Shown: piece by piece, positions 36,966 to 45,494 of the stretch
Layout of the letters: each line of letters opens with the position of its first letter
Numbering within the stretch: the stretch's first letter is position 1
Source of the DNA: Alicyclobacillus shizuokensis NBRC 103103
GTDB taxonomy: Bacteria > Bacillota > Bacilli > Alicyclobacillales > Alicyclobacillaceae
Direction of reading: 5' to 3'
DNA length: 64,000 nucleotides
Assembly (NCBI RefSeq): GCF_001552255.1
Contig: NZ_BCQV01000006.1
Location: forward strand, 27,811-91,810
Translations under genes and position numbers: made by a program
Notes under the pieces: generated by a model
Seen by the model: the letters and a program-made list of their open reading frames with translations, nothing else
What the model was told of the DNA's origin: nothing
Databases searched by the model: none

Positions 36966-38089
36966 CAGACGCGTCCCCCTTCGAGCACCTCGTTTACAAC
37001 CCGCGGCAGCACCTGGGCCAGTTGCGCCCGCTGGGCGGGGGTGCCTACCGTCACGCGAATACAGCGGTTGAGCGGCGCGACCCCAGGCATGCGAATGAAC
37101 ACCCCATGTTCGAACAGTTGATCGACCAGCCGCCGCACCATCCCCTCACTGCCGACGTCGATGGCCACGAAGTTGGTCGCCGAGGGCAGCGCCCGGAATC
37201 CAAGCTGCTGGGCCAACTCGCCATACTCCCTTCGCCCCCTGGCCGTCTCTTGCACCACCTGACGCACAAATTCTTCGTCTCCGAGGGCGGCCAAGGCGCC
37301 GACCTGGGCCATGCGCGCAACCCCGAAGTGAAGCCGGACCTTGTCCAGCGCGGCCACCACGTCCGGCGGCGCGATGGCGTAGCCGATGCGGGCCCCCGCC
37401 ATGCCGTACGCCTTGGAGAAGGTGCGCATGCGAATCAGCCGCGGGTCGTCCAGGGCCATGGGCAGCGCCGTTCCGGGGGGCGCGAACTCAATGTAGGCCT
37501 CATCGAGTATGATCGTGCATGAATCCGGAACCTGGTCGAGAAAGGCGGCCAGTTCCGTCCCGTCGTAGTACGAGCCGGTCGGGTTGTCGGGATTGGCCAA
37601 ATACAGGAGCTTCGCCCGCACCTGTTGCGCCGCCCGGGCCAAGGCCTGCAGGTCATTGCGAAACAAGTCCGTGTAGGGGACAAAGTGCAGCTGGCCTCCG
37701 TAGCCGTGGACATGGTAGTTGAACGTCGGGTACGCCCCCTGCGATGTGACCACCACATCGCCCGGTTCGATGAGTACCCGCACCACCAGCCCCAGCAGGT
37801 CGTCAATCCCGCAGCCGACGGAAATCGCTTCATAGGGAACCTGGTGCCGCTTCGCGAGGGCCTGGCGCAGGTCGTAGTTTTCGGGGTCCCCGTACCACGC
37901 CTGCGCCGCCAAGTGTTCCTGCATAGCGGCCAGGGCCCTGGGTGAAGGCCCAAACGGACTCTCGTTGGCACCCAGCCGCAGGGCGATGGAAACCCCCGTT
38001 TGCCGCTCCAGCGTCTCCGGGCCCACAAACGGGACCGCTGCGGGCAAACTCTGTATCAACTTCGCAAATCGCTGTTGCCGTGAAGTCAA
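36965..38089 (-). CDS. HisC-like class I/II aminotransferase
   Basis: A 374-residue PLP enzyme of the histidinol-phosphate aminotransferase subgroup. GANESPFGPSP near 40-50 is the HisC-type N-terminal signature, LANPDNPTGSYY at 164-175 binds substrate, and Lys226 in TFSKAYGMAG is the PLP lysine. The start is TTG, 8 bases after AGGAGG. It is not in a his operon. Coupled to an omega-amidase gene, it could be a glutamine-using transaminase for an aromatic, methionine-derived or unknown keto acid; histidinol-phosphate activity is also possible. Confidence 0.85.
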   Translation of the reverse strand: MTSRQQRFAKLIQSLPAAVPFVGPETLERQTGVSIALRLGANESPFGPSPRALAAMQEHLAAQAWYGDPENYDLRQALAKRHQVPYEAISVGCGIDDLLGLVVRVLIEPGDVVVTSQGAYPTFNYHVHGYGGQLHFVPYTDLFRNDLQALARAAQQVRAKLLYLANPDNPTGSYYDGTELAAFLDQVPDSCTIILDEAYIEFAPPGTALPMALDDPRLIRMRTFSKAYGMAGARIGYAIAPPDVVAALDKVRLHFGVARMAQVGALAALGDEEFVRQVVQETARGRREYGELAQQLGFRALPSATNFVAIDVGSEGMVRRLVDQLFEHGVFIRMPGVAPLNRCIRVTVGTPAQRAQLAQVLPRVVNEVLEGGRV

Positions 38090-38101
38090 CGTACCATCCT
38101 C

Positions 38102-40732
38102 CTATAGGGAATCGGTTCCCGACGCCGTGGTGGTTTCAGCCTGTGCGGTCACCTGGGCGGATATAGGCAGGGCTTCGCCCTCCTGCGGACCCCCGTCGGC
38201 GGCCCAACCGTCGCTGCCGGCCAGCCGGAACAGGGCCTCCCGGGTCTCGCGAAAGACGGTCGCCTGAAAGCGCACCATGTCCTCCACGTCGGCAAACATC
38301 GGATGCCTATGCACCGCCGTCAGACAAAACTTATCGCCTTCAGCCGGGCGCAAGCTGCCCAGGCGAACCATGCCAGCTAACGCCCGTCTTACCGCCCGCG
38401 TTGTTTGCATTGGGTTGACCAGCTCTGGGACCAGCCGCGCCCCGGGCGGCAGGTCCAGGACACGCTGGCGGACGGCCTCCCGGGCTTCGGCGGCGCTGAA
38501 CACGGTCCCTGGCGGCAAGGTGCTCAGCCAGTCGCAAAGCACTTGGCTCACCACCACCGGCCTGGCTGCCGCGACCCACGCGTTCACCGCCGCCACGTCC
38601 GTTTTCACCTCGGGCGGAATGCGCCCCACGCGCACGTACAGGCTCAGGGAACGGTGCACGTACGGATCGTAGCTGAGCGAGAACGCGTACACGTTCCTGG
38701 CGAGTGGCGCCAACTCTATGTACGACTGCCGAAACCGCATCATCCTTCCGTCCTGAGAATACCGCCCTTCCGGCGTGAGGTAAAGCGCCCTCCCGGACAG
38801 CAGGACGGCCCGTATCTGGTCCAGCTGCTGGCGGATGCGTTGCTGCTGCGCGCGGCGAACCTGGCGGCGCAGGTCATCGACCAGGCACGTGCTCGGCATC
38901 CGCTCCATGGAGCGCTCGGCCCAACGCACACTCCACAGCCGGGACAGCGGTTGATCCGGGGAGAGGCCGAGCCGCTCCAACCACGGGGCGGTAAACACCT
39001 CGCCCAACGATACGTTCCCGCGCAACCGCAACGCCTCGTAGGCGTAGCTCTGCAACGGCCGCGCCAGTGGCTGGTTTTCTATCGGCAGCACCCCGATGCT
39101 GCGAAACAAGGGCGCCAGGTTCAACCGGTAGAGCAACGGCCGCAGCCACGCCGGGCCGCGAAAGGCCAAGAACCCCGGTTCAAACAGGCGTTGACTCGCG
39201 GCGCAGTAGACCGGATGTCGGTGGGTCCGGCGCAGGTTCAGCCAGGCGGGAATGACCATGCCTTCCAGGTCGTGTTGGTGATTGGACACGATCAGCGAAC
39301 CCCCGTGCAGCTGCGGCAGCGGCCCGTCGAAACGCACCCGATAGCAGAGCCGCACGTAACCGGCCACGATGCCGGCAATCAGGAGGCGGAGCGGCACGCC
39401 CCACCACGGGGATGGCGGCGTGAGGGACGGAGCCGGACCAGGTGCCTCGGGCGCGGTCGCAGCGGGAGCACTGGCCGACGGATAAGCTGCCGTCCCTGGC
39501 TGCTCTGCGCTGACGGACCGGCCATCGTCCGCAAAAGTCGGATGGCCCATCCCGCGGTGCAGCCGGTCCTGACTGCGGATCGACCAGACCACCAAGGCGC
39601 CGGCCAAAAACGAGGCCGCCGCAAGCAGGAACAAGCGCCGATAGCCGATGGTGGCCGTGGCGGCACTGGTCAACACCCAGCCGCCCGCCATGGGCGCAAG
39701 GACGGCGGGGATAGCGGATGCGACACCCCAGATGCCCAGGTCGCGGCCGACATGCTCCCGATCCGGCAGCACATCGACGGTCAGCGCCCAACTGGTGGCC
39801 AAAAATCCACCGAAACCCAGTCCAAACACCAGAGCAAACACGAGAATCCACCGTTCCGCCTGCAGGAAGGCAAAGCCGCCCGCGGCGAGCGCCATCGGCA
39901 CAATGGACACGGCGGTCAGGCGGCGCCGCCGGCTGGCGTCCGCCACGCGGCCGAGCGCGATGCTGGCGAACACCGCGCCAATGAGCGCAAGGCCCGCCAC
40001 AAACGCGGTTCCCTGGGACGGATTCGATATGTGCAGGACGTCGTGAAAAAAGTACAGAACAAACGTCATCAAGAGCGTCATACCGAACGAGATCAACGCT
40101 TGGGCGAAAAAGATCCGCACGAAATCACCCCGGCTGCGCTGGGCGCGCCGAGCCCGACGTGTCGGAGCGTCCGTCTTCGGCAGGCAGAGAGTGGTGACAA
40201 GAAAGCCCACGAAGATCACGCCGGCCATTGGCAGCAGTGACACCTTCGGCGACAAGGCGGCCGTTCCGAGGCCTAATATGGTCCCGAGCAGGACGGCGGC
40301 CCCGTTGTATCCGGAGGCCTGTCCCCGCCGAGATTCCGGAATCACCTCCGACCACAGCGCTTGATAAGCAACCGTGGCTGTACTATGTCCCAACATGGTC
40401 ACCAGGCACCAGAACATGAACCAAGCCTCGCTGGGAGCGAGATACATTCCGACCAGGCCGAGCGCGTTCAGCCCCCCGCCGATACGGAGGCTGCCGTGTC
40501 GTCCTCCGAGCACCCCCCTGTCGGCCAAGACACCGACCACCGGCGGGACAATCATGGCCACGAAGGCGCTGAGCGTCGCCAACTGCGCCAGGACGATGGT
40601 GTGCTGGGCCGGAGCCAGCCGTATGAGCATCGCCGGAACCGAAATGGTCAACAGCGCGGAAGACTGAAAGTTGAGTGCAAAAGCATAGATGTTGGATGTG
40701 AACAACAGGTGTTGACCTTTGTCTGTATGCAA
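38102..40732 (-). CDS. MFS transporter fused to a PlsC-like acyltransferase domain
   Basis: About 876 residues. Residues about 10-395 form a 12-segment major facilitator (QSSALLTISVPAMLIRLAP at the first helix, GVLADRG loop). After a Pro/Ala-rich linker the rest resembles glycerolipid acyltransferases: SLIVSNHQHDLEG with His485, and LTPEGRYSQDGRM as the PEGTRS-type motif. The usual HX4D reads HX4E (Glu490), or is displaced. A long insertion separates the two motifs. The order resembles LplT (lysophospholipid flippase) plus Aas acyltransferase, so a lysophospholipid import and reacylation role is an inference. The TTG start follows GGGGGGAG; an ATG eight codons upstream is the alternative. It is 12 bases before the aminotransferase gene. 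Confidence 0.8.
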   Translation of the reverse strand: MHTDKGQHLLFTSNIYAFALNFQSSALLTISVPAMLIRLAPAQHTIVLAQLATLSAFVAMIVPPVVGVLADRGVLGGRHGSLRIGGGLNALGLVGMYLAPSEAWFMFWCLVTMLGHSTATVAYQALWSEVIPESRRGQASGYNGAAVLLGTILGLGTAALSPKVSLLPMAGVIFVGFLVTTLCLPKTDAPTRRARRAQRSRGDFVRIFFAQALISFGMTLLMTFVLYFFHDVLHISNPSQGTAFVAGLALIGAVFASIALGRVADASRRRRLTAVSIVPMALAAGGFAFLQAERWILVFALVFGLGFGGFLATSWALTVDVLPDREHVGRDLGIWGVASAIPAVLAPMAGGWVLTSAATATIGYRRLFLLAAASFLAGALVVWSIRSQDRLHRGMGHPTFADDGRSVSAEQPGTAAYPSASAPAATAPEAPGPAPSLTPPSPWWGVPLRLLIAGIVAGYVRLCYRVRFDGPLPQLHGGSLIVSNHQHDLEGMVIPAWLNLRRTHRHPVYCAASQRLFEPGFLAFRGPAWLRPLLYRLNLAPLFRSIGVLPIENQPLARPLQSYAYEALRLRGNVSLGEVFTAPWLERLGLSPDQPLSRLWSVRWAERSMERMPSTCLVDDLRRQVRRAQQQRIRQQLDQIRAVLLSGRALYLTPEGRYSQDGRMMRFRQSYIELAPLARNVYAFSLSYDPYVHRSLSLYVRVGRIPPEVKTDVAAVNAWVAAARPVVVSQVLCDWLSTLPPGTVFSAAEAREAVRQRVLDLPPGARLVPELVNPMQTTRAVRRALAGMVRLGSLRPAEGDKFCLTAVHRHPMFADVEDMVRFQATVFRETREALFRLAGSDGWAADGGPQEGEALPISAQVTAQAETTTASGTDSL

Positions 40733-40801
40733 TGCGGCCTGCTCCCCCCATGCCATACAAGTCTCAATCTCAGTCTACTCTTTCTTGGACCGAAAGATAA
40801 A

Positions 40802-40838
40802 CAAGGGCGCATCCGAGCGAAGTCGGATACGCCCTTGC
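40802..40838 (-). terminator. Terminator of the molybdenum hydroxylase operon
   Basis: A stem of about 15 bp (CAAGGGCG and ATCCGA with TCGGAT and CGCCCTTG) is followed by TTTATCTTTC on the minus strand, about 18 bases past the large-subunit stop. Confidence 0.75.
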
Positions 40839-40856
40839 CCAATTGGCCGCAGTGGC

Positions 40857-43190
40857 TCATGCCGAGTGGACGCGGCCCTGCACCCATTCGAGAATTTGTT
40901 GTGGATGCACAGGGATCTCGGTCACAAACACGCCAAACGGCGCCAGCGCGTCCGAGACGGCTCCGGCCAGCGCGGGCGGAGCGGCAATCAGCGACCCTTC
41001 CCCCATGCCTTTGAAGCCACCGACGTTGGCGGAAGGGGTTTCGATGTGGGTTACGCGCATGCGCGGCACGTCGGTGGCCGCCGGCAGCAGATAATCCATC
41101 AGCGAAGTGGTCACCAACTGTCCGCTGTCATCGTACCGCAGCTCCTCCAGAAAGGCACTGCCGATACCCTGCGCCACGCCGCCGTGAATCTGCCCCTCGA
41201 CAATCATGGGATTGATCAACCGACCGCAGTCGTTGACCACCACGTAGTCGAGCACACGAACAAACCCGGTCTGCGTATCGACCTCGACCAAGGCCACGTG
41301 CGTCCCGTTGGAATACGTGGTGGAAAGTGGCGGCTGGTAGCGCACGACCACCTCTAGCCCCGGCTGCATGCCCTCGGGCAAGCGGGCCACGTCGGTGTAG
41401 GCAATGCGGGCCAAATCCCGCACCGAGTAAGCGCGGGCGGGGACGCCTTTGACCTGGGCGTGTCCGTCCACCAGTTCCACGTCTTCCTCCGCTGCCTCCA
41501 GCAGATGGGCGGCCAGCTTCATGAGCCGCTGGCGCATCTCCTGACTGGCGCGGAGCGCGGCACCCCCGCCGATGGTGCCGGATCTGCTGCCACCGGTGCC
41601 GCCGCCGAACGGGGCGCTGTCGGTGTCGCCGTGCATGACCACGACGTCTTTGACGTCCACACCCAACTGGTCCGCAATCAACTGCGCCATCGTCGTCTCG
41701 TGCCCTTGACCGGAGGGGCCAAGGCCCAAGGCTGCGGTCACCGTGCCGGTCGGTTCGATGCGGATGGAGGCCGCTTCGTACGGGGTAGATCCAGCCTCCG
41801 ATTCGGCCCCGGCGGACGGTTCCACGAACGTGCAGATGCCGATGCCCAGGTAGCGTCCCTGCCGCCGCAGCTCCGCCTGTTCGCGGCGGAACCGCTCGTA
41901 ATCGATGAGCGCCAGCGCCTGCTCCATCGACTCCGCGTAAGACCCAGGGTCATACACGTTGCCGGTAGCCGTCTGGTACGGAAAGTCTTCGTCGCGGATG
42001 AAGTTGACGCGGCGCACATCGGCCGCATCCTTGCCCAAGTGTCGGGCGACCAAGTCGACGATGCCCTCCTGCACCTGCGCCCCCACTGGCCCCCCGACGC
42101 CGCGGTAGGCCCCTTCCGGCGCCTTATTGCTGAACACACAGTCCACCGTGATGGACACGTGCGGGATCTTGTACGGCCCGGTCAGCATGCTGGTAGCCCA
42201 ACCGGCCTCGCCGACGGCGCCCGGAAAGCCGAGAAACGGATAGGCGCCCGTATCGCCAAACACGTGGTCGCGCACCGCCAGAATACGCCCTTCCTCATCA
42301 AAGGCCACCTCCACCTCGTGCCGGTTGTCGCGCGCGTGCGCGTCGGCCAACAGGCTTTCCGTACGGTCGCTCACCCACTTCACCGGCCGTCCCAACCTGC
42401 GCGCCGCATCGGCGACCACCAGGTATTCCGGGTACAGCATCGCTTTGATGCCAAACGCTCCTCCGACCTCCGGCACGATCACACGAATCTGGTTTTCCGG
42501 CATCTGCAGCAGCTCGGTGAGTTGCGAGCGGAATTGATGCGGCGATTGATGCGAGACGTAGACCGTCAGCCGCCCGGTCGCCGCATCCAGCTGCGCCATG
42601 CAGCCGCGCGGTTCCATCGGGACGCCCGTCTGGCGGTGCGTCACGAAAGTCGCCTGGGCCCGGTGAGGGGCGCTCGCGAAGGCCTCGGCAAACCCCTCCG
42701 TCTGATGCTCCGTGTGGTGAAAGAGGTTGGCTCGATGGGCATGGACACGCCGCCCCTCGTCCGACAGCGCCTCGTCGAAGCCGAGCACGGGCGGCAGCGG
42801 ATGGTACACCACGCGCACCCGCTCCGCCGCGTCCTCCGCCACATACCGGTCTTCCGCGAACACCGCCGCCACCGCTTCGCCGACAAACCGCACCTCGTCC
42901 TTCGCCAGCACCGGTTGACCCACGTCGTAGCGCTCGGTGTACATCGTGATCCCGCAGTCCTCGGCCGTCCAGACCGTGTACACACCGGGGACAGCCAACG
43001 CCTCCTCCACGTCGATGGACACAATCCGCGCCGCCGGCCGATTGGAACGGACGAACGCCACGTGCAGGGTGCCCGGAACGTCGATGTCGTCCAGGTAGCG
43101 GCCGCGACCGCGCAGCAAGCGCGCATCCTCAAGGCGTGTCACGCGCGCACCGGTGAACTGGGGCTTCAACGGCCCTTGCATCATGCTCAC
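40857..43190 (-). CDS. Molybdenum hydroxylase large subunit (CoxL-like, form II type)
   Basis: A 777-residue xanthine-oxidase-family large chain that would bind molybdopterin cytosine dinucleotide. GVPMEPRG and VGGAFGIKAMLYPE are family segments; the catalytic Glu731 is in GMGEGSLIAAPPA. The active-site loop reads AYRGVGG at 361-367. True CO dehydrogenases (form I) have AYXCSFR, and form II has AYRGAGR, so this is not a classical CO dehydrogenase and also lacks the usual loop Arg. Substrate unknown; aldehyde, purine or other heterocycle oxidation is possible. The GTG start overlaps the small-subunit stop (GTGA). Confidence 0.9.
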   Translation of the reverse strand: MSMMQGPLKPQFTGARVTRLEDARLLRGRGRYLDDIDVPGTLHVAFVRSNRPAARIVSIDVEEALAVPGVYTVWTAEDCGITMYTERYDVGQPVLAKDEVRFVGEAVAAVFAEDRYVAEDAAERVRVVYHPLPPVLGFDEALSDEGRRVHAHRANLFHHTEHQTEGFAEAFASAPHRAQATFVTHRQTGVPMEPRGCMAQLDAATGRLTVYVSHQSPHQFRSQLTELLQMPENQIRVIVPEVGGAFGIKAMLYPEYLVVADAARRLGRPVKWVSDRTESLLADAHARDNRHEVEVAFDEEGRILAVRDHVFGDTGAYPFLGFPGAVGEAGWATSMLTGPYKIPHVSITVDCVFSNKAPEGAYRGVGGPVGAQVQEGIVDLVARHLGKDAADVRRVNFIRDEDFPYQTATGNVYDPGSYAESMEQALALIDYERFRREQAELRRQGRYLGIGICTFVEPSAGAESEAGSTPYEAASIRIEPTGTVTAALGLGPSGQGHETTMAQLIADQLGVDVKDVVVMHGDTDSAPFGGGTGGSRSGTIGGGAALRASQEMRQRLMKLAAHLLEAAEEDVELVDGHAQVKGVPARAYSVRDLARIAYTDVARLPEGMQPGLEVVVRYQPPLSTTYSNGTHVALVEVDTQTGFVRVLDYVVVNDCGRLINPMIVEGQIHGGVAQGIGSAFLEELRYDDSGQLVTTSLMDYLLPAATDVPRMRVTHIETPSANVGGFKGMGEGSLIAAPPALAGAVSDALAPFGVFVTEIPVHPQQILEWVQGRVHSA

Positions 43191-43759
43191 GCCTGCTCAC
43201 CCCCCGCTGCTTCGTTCTGGCCCTTGGCGGCCACCTCCAGCTTCGCCGCCCCACTCTCCCGGCGCACCCGCGCGGCGTCCTGCACCGCAGCCACAATCGA
43301 CTGGTAGCCCGTGCAGCGGCAGATGTTTCCCGACAGCACCTCGCGGATGGTCTCTTCGTCAGGGTCGGCGTTCTCTCGAAGCAATGCCTCCACCGTTACA
43401 ATCATGCCCGGCGTACAAAACCCGCACTGCAGCGCGTGGTGGCGCTCAAACGCGGCCTGCAGCGGGCTCAGCCCTTGCTCCGGCGTCAGTCCCTCGACGG
43501 TGGTGATGTCGTGCCCCTCCGCCTGCACCGCGAACATCAGGCAACTGCGCTGCGGCTGCCCGTCCAGCAGCACCGTGCAGCTGCCGCACACCCCTTGTTC
43601 GCAGCCAACATGCGTCCCGGTCAAACCCAACTGGTGGCGCAAGACATCGGACAACAGCCAACGCGGCTCCACGTCCAGCGTATGCCGCTGCCCGTTGACC
43701 ATCAGGGTTATGCTTGTCTTTGGCCGTCCAGCGGCCGCGCTCTCGCTTACCGACTGCAT
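43187..43759 (-). CDS. Molybdenum hydroxylase 2Fe-2S subunit (CoxS-like)
   Basis: A 190-residue iron-sulfur subunit. The first cluster ligands are Cys53, 58, 61 and 73 (GCEQGVCGSC then QRSC), the second Cys112, 115, 147 and 149 (QCGFCTPGM and ICRCTGY). It passes electrons from the molybdenum centre to FAD. The ATG at 43759 starts 2 bases after the medium-subunit stop, behind GGGGGAA; the open frame upstream is inside that gene. The C-terminal 30 residues after the second cluster are a somewhat long, Ala/Glu-rich tail. Confidence 0.93.
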   Translation of the reverse strand: MQSVSESAAAGRPKTSITLMVNGQRHTLDVEPRWLLSDVLRHQLGLTGTHVGCEQGVCGSCTVLLDGQPQRSCLMFAVQAEGHDITTVEGLTPEQGLSPLQAAFERHHALQCGFCTPGMIVTVEALLRENADPDEETIREVLSGNICRCTGYQSIVAAVQDAARVRRESGAAKLEVAAKGQNEAAGGEQA

Positions 43760-43761
43760 GC

Positions 43762-44595
43762 TCAGTTCCCCCTTCCGCTCGCTATCGCGCGCTGGTACGC
43801 CTGCTCCGCCGCCACCGCAGCGAGCTGACGGCGGTAGCGCGCCTCCACCTCGTCTTCCGGCCCGTCCAGTTCGGCCAGAGCGGCTGCAAACTGCCGCCCC
43901 CGCGAAGCGGCATCCGGCGACAACTCCATCTCCTGACGATCCGGCCGCCCACCGACGCCAAACCACGTCACGGCGCCCGCATGGCCCGCTTCGGCGACCT
44001 CCACGAACGCGCCGGCCAGCGCAAAGTCGCCCGGTCGCCGGGCGTGCTCCGCAAATCCGTAGCGGACGCCGCTCGGCAGCGGCAGCTCGACCGCGGTCAG
44101 GAGTTCGTCCGGCGCAATGTCGGTCATCAAATAACCGTAGAAGAACGCGTCCGCGTCCACCCGCCGCTCCCCGTGGGCACTGGTCAGCACCAACACGCCT
44201 CGGTGCGCCACCGTGGCCGCCGGCAGTTCTGCGGCGGGATCTGCGTGAACGAGGGAACCGCCGATGGTGCCGCGGGTGCGAATCGCCCAGTGACCAATCT
44301 CCGCCGCCGCCGCGGCGAGGGCCGGGAAATGCTGCACGACCAAAGGATGGGCCAGCAGCTCCTGATGCCGCACCAACGCGCCGATGCGCAGCACCCCACC
44401 GTCTGCCTCAACCGCCGCCAACTCGCGCAAACCATTGATGTCCACCAGCGTCTTCGGACGGCTCAGACGAAAGTTCATCAGCGGCACCAGGCTTTGCCCG
44501 CCGGCAATTACCTTCGCCTCCTCTTCCTGAGCCAAAATGTCCAAGGCTTCGGCCAGGGATTTGGGGCGATAGTAGGAAAACGAGATCGGTTTCAT
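43762..44595 (-). CDS. Molybdenum hydroxylase FAD-binding subunit (CoxM-like)
   Basis: A 277-residue FAD subunit with the two FAD motifs AGGQSLVPLMNFRL (32-45) and TRGTIGGSLVHADPAAELP (about 107-125). It accepts electrons from the 2Fe-2S subunit. Its ATG overlaps the stop of the VWA gene (ATGA), so M, S and L are in tight coupling. Confidence 0.93.
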   Translation of the reverse strand: MKPISFSYYRPKSLAEALDILAQEEEAKVIAGGQSLVPLMNFRLSRPKTLVDINGLRELAAVEADGGVLRIGALVRHQELLAHPLVVQHFPALAAAAAEIGHWAIRTRGTIGGSLVHADPAAELPAATVAHRGVLVLTSAHGERRVDADAFFYGYLMTDIAPDELLTAVELPLPSGVRYGFAEHARRPGDFALAGAFVEVAEAGHAGAVTWFGVGGRPDRQEMELSPDAASRGRQFAAALAELDGPEDEVEARYRRQLAAVAAEQAYQRAIASGRGN

Positions 44596-45455
44596 GACAT
44601 CCCTTCCTCATCGCTATCGTTTGTCAAGCCACTGCGCAAGCCCGTATCCCACGTCAGACGCAGCAGCGCAGAGGCAGAGTGGCCGGGGACCATGCGGTCA
44701 ATGAACGGCCGCGCCGCCAAGAGAGCGCGGGTCCGCGGCGCAAACCCCGGTGTCCCCAGCCAGGGATGTACCCACAGAATGCGGCAGCCGCGGCGGCGGA
44801 CGGATCGAAGCGCCCGCGCCAGGACGGCCGGATCTCCCGCGTCCCACCCGTCACTGACCACCACCACAGTGGTTTGCGGCGTCAGCCAGCGGCGGCCCGA
44901 GTCCTCCACCCATTCCGCGAGCACCTCCCCCAGCCGGGTGCCTCCGCGCCACACCTGCTGCAGGCGGTCGAGCCCACGCTTGGCCTGCGGGTAAGGCTGA
45001 CGAAACAGCGCCGTCGCGTCCACCAAGCGGTTGGCGAACAAAAACACCCCGACCTGGGGCAAATCGCGCGCCAATGCGTACAGCCACGGCGCGTACAGGG
45101 GAATGAATTCCGCCATCGATCCCGATACATCCCACAGCACGGCCACACGCCCGGGACGGGTGAACCGTCGGCCTGGGGCCACATGGAGACTCATGCGGCC
45201 GAGCCTCGCCCACAGCCGCACGGTGCGCCGCCAATCGACCCCGCTGTCGGGCCGTGTCTGCCACAGGCGACGGCTGGGCTGCAACGGCATCCCGACCGTC
45301 CGCAGCGGCCGCTCAGCCCACGCAGGCAGACGGTCGGGCAGAGAATCGACGGTTCCCCCCTCTCCCCGGCTCGCGCTGCCGGCGCCCAATTGAGCAAACT
45401 TGGGTGACGGTGGGGTGCCGCGGGACGTAGCCAGCGCCGATACGGGCGCGGACAC
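44592..45455 (-). CDS. CoxE-like VWA domain protein, short form
   Basis: Up to 287 residues with a von Willebrand A domain: MIDAS DVSGSM, GGTRLGE and VVVSDGWDAGD are all intact, so metal binding is expected. The segment before it (DWRRTVRLWARLGRMSLHV) matches the middle of CoxE proteins, but the N-terminal 100 or so residues of full-length CoxE are missing: the frame runs back only 13 codons beyond the GTG before reaching the TGA of the ATPase gene, which is in the same frame. The true start is unclear (GTG at 45455 has no spaced ribosome site). CoxE works with the MoxR-type ATPase to mature the hydroxylase active site. Confidence 0.8.
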   Translation of the reverse strand: MSAPVSALATSRGTPPSPKFAQLGAGSASRGEGGTVDSLPDRLPAWAERPLRTVGMPLQPSRRLWQTRPDSGVDWRRTVRLWARLGRMSLHVAPGRRFTRPGRVAVLWDVSGSMAEFIPLYAPWLYALARDLPQVGVFLFANRLVDATALFRQPYPQAKRGLDRLQQVWRGGTRLGEVLAEWVEDSGRRWLTPQTTVVVVSDGWDAGDPAVLARALRSVRRRGCRILWVHPWLGTPGFAPRTRALLAARPFIDRMVPGHSASALLRLTWDTGLRSGLTNDSDEEGMS

Positions 45456-45494
45456 CTCGCTGGCGGCATGCCCAGGCTGAAACCGCGGCGCCCT

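Noticed and set aside
38405..40240. 611-codon plus-strand open frame
   Set aside because: Antisense to the MFS-acyltransferase fusion; no plausible protein features.
41460..43307. 615-codon plus-strand open frame
   Set aside because: Antisense to the hydroxylase large subunit, rich in His and Arg; a shadow.
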